Source: Adiantum capillus-veneris
Taxonomy: Eukaryota; Streptophyta; Polypodiopsida; Polypodiales; Pteridaceae
NCBI GenBank assembly: GCA_014529385.2
Contig: CM043951.1
Span: forward strand, 112,055,469 to 112,119,468
Reading direction: 5' to 3'
Length of the DNA: 64,000 nt
Part shown: in pieces, positions 31,642-42,313 of the stretch
How positions within the stretch are numbered: the first letter of the stretch is position 1
How the letters are laid out: each line of letters starts with the position of its first letter
Notes under the pieces: model-generated
Databases searched by the model: none
Seen by the model: only the letters and a program-made list of their open reading frames with translations
What the model was told of the DNA's origin: nothing
Program-made: the position numbers and the translations under genes

Positions 31642-34025
31642 ATGGCACCCCAACCCAGTCGTGGCCGGAAATCCACCATCCGTATTAATCCTATTCCTGA
31701 GGAGTCTGGAAGAGAGTCTGACGCTAAGCAAGAGAAGGTGACTGACACTGAGCCTCATGCGGAGCATAGTCAAACTTATGAGACGCGGGACTCAAAGCAT
31801 TCCAGTCATTCTCGACGCAGGCGGGCAGAATGGGAAGCATGGAAAGCCAAGAGTTCTCGGTCCAGGCAGGGGGATGAGGGTACCAAGGGAAGTAAAGGCA
31901 GTCACTGCCCTTCTAGCAGACAGACCATAGAGGACACTGACACGGAGATAGAAACAGATATTGATTGGGATGCCAATACTGACAATTGCAAGAAGACTCC
32001 CAAGCTTAGTTCTAAATGTAAGAAGAGAAGCGGCAAAATCAGTGGTAATCGGAATGATTACACATCTCCCCTGAAAATTTCTTTTCCAATATTCAAGGGA
32101 TGTAAGAAGGATGATCTAGACGTTCACGTACAGGCTTTTGAGCAATATGCTGAACTGAAAAATATTGATGAAGATGATTGGGGGGAATACTTTCCGCAAA
32201 CCTTGAAGGAGGCAGCGAGAAAGTGGTACTACCATTACCCCGCTTGTCAGCTCAGATCTTACAACAAACTGCTTAAAGCCTTCAGACTGGAGTATTTCGA
32301 CAACAGAGGTGATGAAGATATCCTCTATGAACTGAATAAGATTAAGCAAGGGAATCTGTCAATTCGATGTTATGTGAAAAAAATCAAGGAGCTAACCAAG
32401 CACTTACAGGAACCGGCATCTGAGAAGAGGTTGCGTGCATGGTTTCTGATTAGGAGGTACCAGCTCCAACCAAGAAATTCAATGATCTCATAAAACGGGC
32501 AATGAAGCTAGAATAGCAGGCCAAGAAGGAAAAGAGCCAAAAAAAGAGAAGATCCAGTAGCAGTAGCTCTACTACTGAGAATTTTGATTCTACTAAGGTG
32601 TCCAGTAGCTCTGAAAGAAGCTCTAATGAACGGTCCAAGGACAAGTCAAAGAAGGGATCCTGGACTAAGAAGATTGAAGAAATGGCTAGGCAAATTGCCG
32701 AGATTAGCCACACCAGACAACCAGTTTGGAAGATGGAGACTTGGTGTTCGAAATGCAAATCCAAGGACCATATCTCCAACGAGTGCCCACAATGTACTTA
32801 ATGTAAGGCCTTTGGTCATTTATGGAACAATTGTGGTATCAAAATTCATCACTTTAAGAAGGGCAAAGACCTATCAGTGGTAGCCTATACTGAACCAATG
32901 AAAGTAGAACCCGCCAAAGCGTCTCAAGAGGAGAGACTAGGTACCAGTGGTACTGGTCAAGGACGCGGACAATTCCAAATAGGTATGGGCCGAGGCAGAG
33001 GGTGTGGCCACTTCTAGAGCCGGAGTTTGAATTGCTACACTTGTGAGAAGTATGACCATTTTGCAGCTCAATGCCCAGACGCATCTGCACCTACTACTAC
33101 TGAGGCTAAGGCACCAGAGCCAGTCCCAGTATGGGTAGTCACAAGAAGCAAAGGCGTGGTAATTGAAGAAATTCCAAATACTTCAGAAAAACCAGTCATT
33201 ACTGACAGCAGCAAATGGGCTCAACAAAGAGAAATTTGGAAGGCCAAGGGTAAAGAGAAGGTGGTAGATGAATGGCAAGAGTAGAGAGAACTAGCGGCTA
33301 AAATCACGGAGGATTTAGCCAAGAAGGTGCCAGAGCAGCCAGAAAGTTCTGAAGCCCGAGTCATTCAGAAGATGCCATCCCAATCAACTGAGAAAGATCA
33401 GTCAAGACCGGGCATACCTGAGACCATGTTGGCTGTAGTACAAGGAATAGCTGATGAACGGAGAGTTGATGGAACGATTGGAAGCACTGCAAGGGAGGAA
33501 TGGCAGTGTGAAGATACAACCAGTTCTTCGAGCTCTGACAACCAGTCTGATCAAGAGAAATAAGAAATCCATGTTAAAATGTTTGATAGAATTCAGAATT
33601 TGACTGTGGAGCTGGAAGATATCAGAAAAACCTTGCATGAAGTGGCACACTTCATCAGACAGTGCAAGAAAGTTGAAGCGGAGGCCAGAACAATGGACCT
33701 GACGGCCGTCCGAGATGATGAGGTCCCGCTCATTTAGGTGGACCACAAGGTTTGGAAGCAATGGGAACCTCTTTCAAGTGTTATCTTGGATGGAGGAGCA
33801 GGAGTCAATATAATGGGAGTTCATCTCCAATAGAGAATGGACATCACGAATCTAAATCTAGCACCATTTAAAGTGCGAATGGCAGATCACAGAGTAGTAC
33901 AAGCTACGAACATGATTGAAAATATGCAGATAAGAGTAGGCGGGGAAATATTTAAAACTAGCTTCTTAGTTCTGGATGTGCAAGGGGCATATGGGATGCT
34001 GCTAGGGTGCCCATGTTCAGAGTAG
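31642..34025 (+). pseudogene. Gypsy-2 gag and protease
   Basis: The start chosen is ATG at 31642 (MAPQPSRGRKS); an in-frame ATG lies 36 bp upstream. A charged Ser-rich region is followed by a retrotransposon gag domain (FPIFKGCKKDDLDVHVQAF ... AARKWYYHYP ... FDNRGDEDILYEL, to about 32430). A frameshift falls near 32440-32460. Two zinc knuckles follow, CSKCKSKDHISNEC (near 32745) and CYTCEKYDHFAAQC (near 33033), then an acidic linker and protease ILDGGAGVNIMG (near 33785-33820), where the catalytic Asp is kept. Several TAG/TAA/TGA stops break the frame. The protein would form the particle core and process the polyprotein. Confidence 0.85.
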
Positions 34026-34582
34026 GACATGCTATTCATAACTATGCAAATCAAACCTTAACCATAGAAGGGGCCAGCAACATAATTCAGATCCAGACAA
34101 AAAATACTAGGAGCTGGAGAAAAGAGCCGAGGCCGAAGTAATTATTCCAGAAGTATAAGGCAACCAAGATCGAATGGATGTTAGCAGCGTTGAATATATT
34201 TCCTTTAGCAAAGATTTTCTTGAATGCAATTTTACTAAATTAAGAGCAGGCCGACAAGCAGAAAAATCAATTCCCAGATCAATTTACTAAAAACAACACA
34301 AAGGAAAGATCAATTCAGTTAACTGGGAGGCTGGAGTAATCAACTGACACTGGCATGATAGAGGAGCCAATACATTCTAAAGAACATCCAGAATGCTGAT
34401 TCATAACAGAATGGGCCATCCTGGGATTATGCTGAGGAATCGACCAAAAAAAAAGGAGGCAGACCTAATTGGTTGCTTCCAGATGACCAAGAAGTGGAAG
34501 AGTGGAACCTAGGTTCGGAGGATAGTCCTAGGATGATCATGGTCAATAAGCATCTCAATCCTATAATGAAGGAAAAGGCAGG
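34026..34582 (+). pseudogene. Gypsy-2 linker between protease and reverse transcriptase
   Basis: This reads as polyprotein with many stops, including an A-rich run near 34447. No recognisable domain; it connects protease to the RT start at about 34600. Confidence 0.5.
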
Positions 34583-37563
34583 ATGTTCCAAAACTATAAA
34601 GACATATTTTCCTGGGAACAAACATACCTGAAAGGGGTGGATCCTAAAGTATGTCAGCACCGGATACCGTTGAAGCCAGATGCTAGGCCAGTACGACTGC
34701 AAAGATACCAAATGAACCCCAACTATGCTAAGAAGGGCGAAGAGGAGATTGATAATCTTCTCAAGGGTGGGTTTATCACAGAGGTGGACAATAGTAATTG
34801 GCTATTCTCCATAGTCGTAGTTCCCAAGAAAAATGGGAAATTGAGAGTTTGTGTTGACTATAGGAAACTCAACGCCCAAACTATCAAAGATCCATTTCCA
34901 TTTCCTTTTACTGACATGTTGCTTGATGAGATCACAGGATATGAAATGTATAGATTTATGGATGGTTACAGTGGCTATAACCAGTTTACAGATCGCTCCT
35001 GAAGATAGAGCGACGACCACTTTCATCACCGAGTGGGGAGCTTTCATGTATTTGGTGATGCCTTTCGGCCTGTGCAATGTACCAGCTGCCTTTCAGCAGT
35101 GTATGATAGAAATGTTTAATGAGTTCCTTCATCGGTTCCTTGCCATCTTTATGGATGAATTTACTGTATATTCAGATGAGGAACAACACCTATTATTCCT
35201 AGAAATGGTTTTCAAACGCTGTCAGGAGAAGCGGATTTGTCTGAATCCATTTAAATCCGTTTTCCTAGTTTGGAAGGGACAGCTACTGGGACACGTGGTA
35301 TCCCGTAATGGAATAGAAATGGCCAATGATAAAATCCAGTGTGTTCAGCAAGCTAAAGCACCTAGAAATGCATCTGAGCTAAACTCTTTCCTGGGATATG
35401 TTAACTTCTATAAAAGGTTTGTGCATAAGTTTGCTTCTCAAGCAGTACCATTATATGAGCTTACAAAGAAGACCAGTAATTTCAATTGGACTACCGAATG
35501 TGAGGAGAGCTTCCAGAATATGAAAAGGGTCATTCCCAGTAAACCACTCCTTAGGCAACCAAACTGGGATGTTATTTTCCATGTACATGTGGACGCTTCG
35601 GGACTGGAAATGGGGGTGATATTGGCTCAACGAGACGGCAGGACTGATTATCCTGTTTATTTTGCCAATCTCGCAGATTCAGTCAGGCTGAACAAGGTTA
35701 TACAACCCCTGAGAAAGAAGCCCTTGGAATGGTTTTCAATGCTACAAAGTTGAGGCATTACTTGTTAGGGAAGTTGTTCCATTTTTATGTGGACCATCAG
35801 GCTCTTTTGTTCTTGGTTAATAAAGTCGTTATTCAAGGCAAGTTGATACAGTGGATGATGTTCCTAATGGAGTTTGAATTCAAAATTTTCCATAAGCCTG
35901 GCAAGAATCACTGTGAAGTTGATTTTCTCTCCAAAAGTACAGAAGGTTATTCAGAAGTACCCTTGAGGGACGAACCACTAGACGCTGACTTATTTCAGCT
36001 AGAAGCAGAAGAATCAGTTGATCCTGAATGGTATGATGTTTATCAGTTTCTTTCTCAAGGTGCTTTTCTAGAGTACTGGAGGCAGAACCAGAAGAAAGCT
36101 TTGGTTATCAAAAGATTCAAGTTTAATATCATTGGAGGGTCACTCTATCGATTAGGTGTTGATGGTAGACTTCGGTGTTGTGTGCCTATGGAAGGGAGAA
36201 TGCAAGTTATTTCAGAAGCATATAATGGCAAATCTGGTGGAAATTTTTCCAATGAGGTTACCTACAAGAAGATTCTGCAAGCTGGTCTGTGGTGGCAAAG
36301 ACTAATTACTGATGTTAGAAGTTTTTATAAAACTTGTGACATAAGCCAAAGAATGGGTAGACCTACAGCTGCAGATATGACTCCTTTAATGCCAGTACAA
36401 CCAGTGGGTGTGTTCATGAAATGGGGTATAGATTTTATGGGACCTTTTAAGAAGGTTACCCCCAGGAAGAACAAGTACACAATAATGGCTACTTGTTATG
36501 TCACTAAGCGGGTTGAAGCTAAGGCTCTTCCTGACAACAGAGCCAAGTCAAGTGCACGGTTTCCATTTGAGAATATTGTCTATCGATATGGATGTCTGGT
36601 AGTGATTGTGTCAGATCAAGGACCACATTTTATCAATGACACCATGGAAATTCTATTGGATATGTGTCAGGAGATGGGTCATGTACCCTAAGAACTAGTC
36701 TAGGCAAGGACTACGGCCACGGGCCGGGCTAGGCAGTGTGGAGAGGGGATCCGTCTAGGGAAGGGGCTAGGAGTCCACCTAAACAGGAAGGTTGGGAGGA
36801 GGATCTATCAGAGCCTAGTTGCCTAGTTTCTTACAATATGTTGTCAGTCAAGCATCGGAAATCTACTCCTTATTATCCCAGATGCAATCGACAGGCTGAA
36901 AGTAGTAACAAGACTATCAGGACTATTCTCACTAAGGTTGTGCAGAAGAAGCCAGACCAGTGGGATTTGAAACTCCAGACTACTTTATGGGCATATAGGA
37001 TAGCATACAAGGTCACTACTGGGTTGATACCATTTAGATATGGTGCTGAGGCTATGGTACCTATGGAGTTTGTTATCCCAAGTCTGAGAATGGTTGTTAA
37101 ATATGGCTTAGACTTCAACCACAATCTAAAAAAACGCCTAGATGAACTCAGACAACAGGCTATGCTGGAACAAGAAATTGTTCAACAATGAAGGAAGCAC
37201 TGGCATGATCGCCAAATTAACGTTCAGGAATTTCAGAAAGGAGATTTGGTGCTTCTCTATCAGTCTAGATTGGGGCCGAAGAAGCCAAACCTGAAGATTG
37301 ACTGGGCAAGACCGTTTGAGGTAGACTGGGTCTTCTCCAATGGTACGGTAAGACTGAAAGATCTATCTGGATTATTGTTGCCCGGAGTATATAATGGTGC
37401 GAAGATCAAGCTCTACTATGCAGAAGTTAGAGAGTCTGGCCAAGAACAAGGTACTAAGGAATTAGGAACTGAAGATCAAGAGATACCAGAATCAGATATT
37501 TTTGGGATTTTTCATGTGCAACCAGTTCCAATTTCAGAACCAGTACCAGTAGAACCAAACTAG
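34583..37563 (+). pseudogene. Gypsy-2 reverse transcriptase, RNase H and integrase
   Basis: RT begins near PDARPVRLQRYQMNPNYA and includes LRVCVDYRKLN, DGYSGYNQ, MPFGLCNVPAAFQQ and FMDEFTVYS, where the second catalytic Asp of the F-x-D-D box is Glu. RNase H starts HVHVDASGLEMGVILAQ and continues after a frameshift near 35730 with FYVDHQALLFLVNK. Integrase has WGIDFMGPF, VSDQGPHF and, after an inserted block (about 36676-36845), KSTPYYPRCNRQAES and WAYRIAYKVTTG; its C-terminal part ends near 37563 without a chromodomain. Frameshifts near 34990 and 35730 and a TGA near 37189 break it. Confidence 0.88.
36676..36845. other. Foreign block inside Gypsy-2 integrase
   Basis: The frame reads CQEMG, then about 170 bp of unrelated GC-richer sequence with stops (CGGCCACGGGCCGGGC and GGGGAGAGGGGATCC-like stretches), then VKHRKSTPYYP. 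The two coding halves are adjacent in related integrases, so the block is an insertion. I see no clear target duplication or inverted ends. Confidence 0.6.
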
Positions 37564-38022
37564 ATTGATCTTAGAATTAGTACTAGTGTGATCAAACCAG
37601 ACTGGGAACCAGTCCAGTGTCAGTGGAAACACACTTTTTAATTTTTAAGCACCCAACGGTCCGATGGCATGCCAGTAGTAATCATTTCAAGGATGGGTAG
37701 AAGACTTGTCCAATGCATGTCTGCCACGACAGCAGCGATGCACACAAGTCTAGGAGCAGCGAGTGGTGGAGCTTTTATGGTGCGAACGTGTATAACAGTC
37801 AGGAGAGTCGGTATTTTTCCTCACAAATCTCCTACGTGACAATTTCCTTCCGTTGTTCATTTGCCAACGCGAAGCTCTAAGGTATCTTCACTACAACCGC
37901 AGACTTCGTCTTCTGAGGAGACAATCAACTTCTGACTAGCTTTGCCAGCAACACCTGGGTACGACTTTGAAGCATCAAGTAAGTCTTCTTCTTCCTCGCC
38001 TGTTTCGTCGTCTTCACGGTGT
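37564..38022 (+). other. Spacer between integrase and ORF3 of Gypsy-2
   Basis: It contains stops in all frames. A Ser-rich reading (SSSSSPVSSSS) just before 38023 runs into ORF3 in frame, so the ORF3 start may lie further upstream than annotated. Confidence 0.5.
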
Positions 38023-41000
38023 ATGGGTAGGAGGAAGCGTTCAGACAAGATGTAGGAATCTCTTGAGGAAACCCAAGCCATCGTCTTTGCTGCAAAGGCA
38101 AGCCTTCCCATCATTCCTTACAGCAAGATTCAAAGCTATGTATTCACCGACCAAGCTATGGCTTTGCTGCAACTATGGGATCTACGAGTCGTTCTGCAAT
38201 CCACAAGAATCTCTTTCGACGCGGCCATCATAAAGCAAGTTCTTGAATCTTTTTATGCTGAAGATGGCAGTGCCATAATGTATGGTAAAAAGGTGTCTGC
38301 TACACCAGAGGACATAGCTTTTGCATTCCGAATGCGTAATGAGCCCAAGCCATATGTGGCAACCCCACAAAAGATCAGTATGGTCCTAAAGGAGGATGAA
38401 GGTGCTAAGCGCAAGCAAAAAGCAAGTGGTCAAGGGATTCCAGTGCAGGACTGCAAGCTTCTATTGCTTACAGATTTGTGGCAGAAGCAGTGAGTCTTAA
38501 AAATAATCCAACAAATATGTGTCCAAGAAAGTTTTTTCTATGCTGCTGGCCAAGACATTGGATTCAAAGGTCTCTATCAACCTTTGTCTGATCCTATCAC
38601 ACAACTTGCTTCAGCACACTGCCATGTTGAAATCCCAGAATGTTTTTAAAGCTTGTTATGTTTGGCAATTTTTATATTGGGCCACTGCTCCAGATGCTCA
38701 TGGCCATGGAAAAATGGCTTGGAGTGAGAAGCTAGTTCCAAAATCCAAGAATATTGATCTGTCTTCAAATGAAGAAGCCACGGACAGTTAGACCACTCCA
38801 ACTGGTTTGAAAAAGAAGGCCATCGAACATCAGGTGGCATTTCAAAGAAACCGAAGACTATAGTGACGAAGAGCAGTGCTTTTCTGAAGCAGATAGAGAG
38901 TCAGGTCAAAACTGTGACTACTGAAAAGGCTATAGTTATCCAAGCTGATAAACAACCTGCTTAAAATACTGAGGTCAACCAGTCAGTAGGACATAGTACA
39001 ATCACTACTGGTACTGGCACAGAACAAGCAAAAGCAGCGACTTATGAGAAGGTAGCAGAACAGTCGACTTTGGACAAAGAACAACTAGACAAGGGTAAAG
39101 GTCAACTGGACAAAGGCAAAGGTCCATCATTTCCAACTTTACTGGGTGGTGTCTCTATCTCAAATAATGAAGAAGCTTTGCGTCTGGTAAATAAGAACAC
39201 GTTGCAGCAGATGTAGACCCATCCACTGAAAGGGCGTCTCTTTCTACAGAAAGCTAATTATGTAGCCTTGCCCTATATGGCTCCTGTTACAGTGTATGAG
39301 CCTACTGATTCTGACCCACCTATAGTTAACGATGGATTTTCATTCCTCATCCAGTCCTCCTGGAATACTATTCTCCACTGTATGGGACAAATGCTGGATG
39401 CTGTAAGGTCAGAAGATGAACTGAATAAGGCTAAAGCTGACTTAAAGGACGTTGAAGACCAAATTCAGAAGGTGAAGACAGCACGAGATGAGCAGAATCT
39501 TCGCCATAGGCTACTTGAAGCTCATTCAGATAGGGCTATTGAGCTATTAAAAAGCAAGTTAGTTAAGGCGGAGTTTGATATGCAGATTAAGAAGAAGAAA
39601 GCAATGAAGCACAGAGAGCTGCAGCTAGGGCTGCAACGATGTTGAAAATGAAGAGAGTTGACTTCAACTCCTTGATACTTTGCCATACAGATCTGAAGGC
39701 TTCCCTCACTGACATATATATTTAAAATTGCCTGGCTGAAATTTTAAATCCAGCAGGCAACGATGTCTTTGATCTGGAAAACTTGAAGTCTCTTATGGAG
39801 ACTATGGATGGTTGAATACAATAATGCTCTGATGAATCAAGAAATCCTGGATTATATTGAGCAGCAGAATTCCCTTGATGAAGCGGAAGAAGATAAGGAA
39901 GAAGAAGAGGATCAGGAAGAAGGAGCTGATAAGGAGGAGGATGACCAAGAAGAAGGGCATACTAATGATGATGATGATGTCTCACCTCCATATCTAGTTC
40001 CAGGACCTGCTACTGGTGGCATAGGGACAACTGAGGGCGTTCAATCACAACCAAACCAGCCAAGCCAAAATGAAGGGCAGAAGTCGAGCGGTCAGCAGCC
40101 AAAGAACAACAACCTAGTCACACTTGAAATCAGCCACAGCAAATCAATCACAGCTCAGTAGGGAGGCTAGAGGGAAAAGCAAAGTTAAGGATGAGGGACC
40201 AGCAGCTAATCAGCAGCATTCCTTACAGCTTATCACCCTTAACAGGCAATTGAGACATCAGCAGGCTCCCATAACCAGACAATATCTGGAGGAGGATGAT
40301 CTCCTGTCTAATCTGGAACGTTTTCAGAGACTGTATATTGGGGCCAGGGAAATGGTGGAGCATTGGAAATCAGTGGCTTTACATGATCAAGAAACTTGCC
40401 ATTTACCTGCACATCCTAGCACAGTCCAACTGCTGGAAAGGGTTCTTGAATGGATAATCACTGTTGAAGAGAGAGTGACCAACCCACATTTGCAAAGACA
40501 GTCTACTGCAGATTGTCGCTCTCTCGCTCTTGAATTAGAGCTTCTGTTGGGAAAAAAACCAGCCTACAAATGTATGAAGGATGTTAGGGGACAGTTGCAA
40601 GAGGTTTTGGTGCAGATGCAAACTTCTAGAGGAGTCTTGGATGAGAGAGTGCGGGCCATTCTTGAAGATCATACAACCACTAGTAAAGGACCTCAGACTA
40701 GAATGTCAGTTGGAGAACAGGCAACTGCTCTCAGCAAACTGTTTCAACTAGTGAGAATCACTAGAAACATGATGTAGCAAGAGAATCATGCTATTCTCAA
40801 CTTTTTAGAATTCGTGCCTGATTCTCCAGTTCTCTTGTATGTCTTCCCTGCAAGAGAGATAGAGCTGCCAAGATTTTTTCCAGCACTTTATCCTCAACAT
40901 CCAGAACCAGTTGATCGCCTTACATACTTCAAGATTATTGATGAGCTCCAGGATTGGTACGAGCGATCGACTGTGGAATGGAAAACTTGGCAAACAATGT

Positions 41001-41524
41001 TCAATGATGCTCTCAACCTCAATGATATTCACGAGCTGAAATGAGAGATGCAGAGGATCTGGATATGTATGGGTTAGTGGAAGATTCAGATCAGGGGCCT
41101 GACCAAGATCTCTAATCAGTTGCTACAACTTACTGTTGAGTCATCTAAATTGCGTGAAAAGGATATTGCAGCTAAGGCGGGCCTAGCACAATAGTATAGA
41201 GAGATGGCTGATATTCTTTTTGAAGCTCGGGTCAAAACCAATCAGCCTCTTCTAGAAGGATGGATCCATACTGCTTCGCATTGTCGCAAGCTGGCCAGAA
41301 CTAGGATCACCAAAGGCAGACGCACACTCTATGATCCTGACACCAAAACCTATCATTCCCTTACGCCTTATAAAGTAGAGATGACCACATAAAGGCGGGA
41401 CCAGCTTGAGCAGGAGTCCATTTACCGACCCGTTCAGAAGGAGAATGTTGGCACTGGGACTTCTCAGACGCCATCCAGGCCAAAGGGTAAACGAAAGCTG
41501 GTTCAATGGAAGGATACTGGGTAG
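38023..41524 (+). pseudogene. Gypsy-2 ORF3, large protein of unknown function
   Basis: After the integrase, the element carries about 3.5 kb of further coding sequence broken by stops and frameshifts. Visible pieces are: a basic start MGRRKRSDK; a block with FTDQAMALLQLWDLRVV, ISFDAAIIKQVLESFYAE and VSATPEDIAFAFRM (38120-38345); a Lys-rich linker with a DKGKGQLDKGKG repeat (near 39080); a helical, Lys/Glu-rich segment (39400-39640) likely to form a coiled coil; a strongly acidic stretch with runs of E and D (39870-39975); and a long helical C-terminal part (40124-41044, 41204-41392). The FYA...V.P.DIA.AF block resembles the plant retroelement-associated domain annotated as putative plant transposon protein; this is a resemblance only. 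It is not an obvious envelope protein, as I see no signal peptide or membrane segment. Confidence 0.6.
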
Positions 41525-41555
41525 TTCCATCTCAGAATTCAGTGGCGTCTTTTCT

Positions 41556-41680
41556 CCCTCAGTTGGAAGGTTGATATCAGTTTGTGTAGATGATGAGAGC
41601 TCTACACTGACCTTTTCCTTCTCAGGGGGAAGGTTGATATCCGTCTGTGTCAATGATGAGAGCTCTCCACTGACCCTTCC
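41556..41680 (+). repeat. Tandem duplication before the Gypsy-2 polypurine tract
   Basis: Two copies of a roughly 63-bp unit, each with GGAAGGTTGATATC(A/C)GT and GATGAGAGCTCT(A/C)CACTGACC. It is noncoding and lies about 150 bp before the 3' LTR. Confidence 0.8.
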
Positions 41681-41804
41681 AGTTGGTTCTCTATTATTGG
41701 TCAAGTCCAATCCCCAACATCAGAAGCAGACAACGGATTTTTCAGCTTCAAATCAGAATCAGAAAGGGGAATTTTTCAAAAAAATTGGAATCTTGCCAAA
41801 ATTC

Positions 41805-41831
41805 AAGAAAGGAGGGAAGGATGTAGATGGC
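41805..41831 (+). promoter_or_regulatory. Gypsy-2 polypurine tract region
   Basis: AAGAAAGGAGGGAAGGA at 41807-41823 precedes the 3' LTR by eight bases and is the only long purine run there. Confidence 0.65.
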
Positions 41832-42313
41832 TGAGACAGTCTCACTATGTGGGAGCGCTCTCTTATGAGACGGGCAGTGAATTAGTTAGTAGCTACTACG
41901 GTAATTACCATGGTAAACCCAAGGCATATAAATAGGGCCCATTACATTGTAATCGGGTTAGCAATTGGGTTAGCATAGTCAGGTTAGCATTTTGGAGGCA
42001 TTTATACTTGAGTTGTTAACCATTGGCAGTTGTTGACGGCTGTACTCTATCTGTAAATCACATCATACTCATTGTAATCTTTCATCTTTGATTCCAATCA
42101 CGGCAAATATTCCAGTTACACTTACTCTATATTCAGTACTCTGAATCTGAATCTGAATATTATTCTCAGTACATAGTCCGGTTCTTATTCCAATAGATAA
42201 ATTCCAGTTCAATTTGTGATCCTCTCTCCAGTCTACTATCTTAACTAATACATCACCATATGAAATCTTCTAACACTCGAATTAGCTATCTCAAGAGATC
42301 AGCTCCAATTCTA
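41832..42313 (+). repeat. Gypsy-2 3' LTR
   Basis: 482 bp, uninterrupted. It shows the empty site GTAATCGGGTTAGCA for the insertion in the 5' LTR and an extra GGGTTAGCA-type repeat. By eye it differs from the 5' LTR at many more positions than the Copia-1 LTR pair does. Confidence 0.92.

Larger units (their letters stand above)
29514..42313 (+). mobile_element. Gypsy-2: large Ty3/gypsy element with an extra 3' ORF
   Basis: LTRs are 29514-31567 (interrupted by a 1565-bp insertion) and 41832-42313 (482 bp), both starting TGAGACAGTCTCACTATGTG. Without the insertion the element is about 11.2 kb. The order is gag, protease, reverse transcriptase, RNase H, integrase without chromodomain, then about 3.5 kb of further coding sequence. 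RT before integrase makes it Ty3/gypsy; lack of a chromodomain and the DGGAGVNIM protease suggest the Tat/Athila side of the family. I could not find a clean target duplication (ACGGT on the left, TGTTG on the right). It is inserted in the leader of Copia-2. Confidence 0.9.

Noticed and set aside
38023-41524. Envelope-like gene of an endogenous retrovirus
   Set aside because: No signal peptide, membrane span or fusion-type segment is visible in any frame.
29514-42313. Target duplication for Gypsy-2
   Set aside because: ACGGT on the left and TGTTG on the right do not match, and no nearby shift gives a convincing pair.
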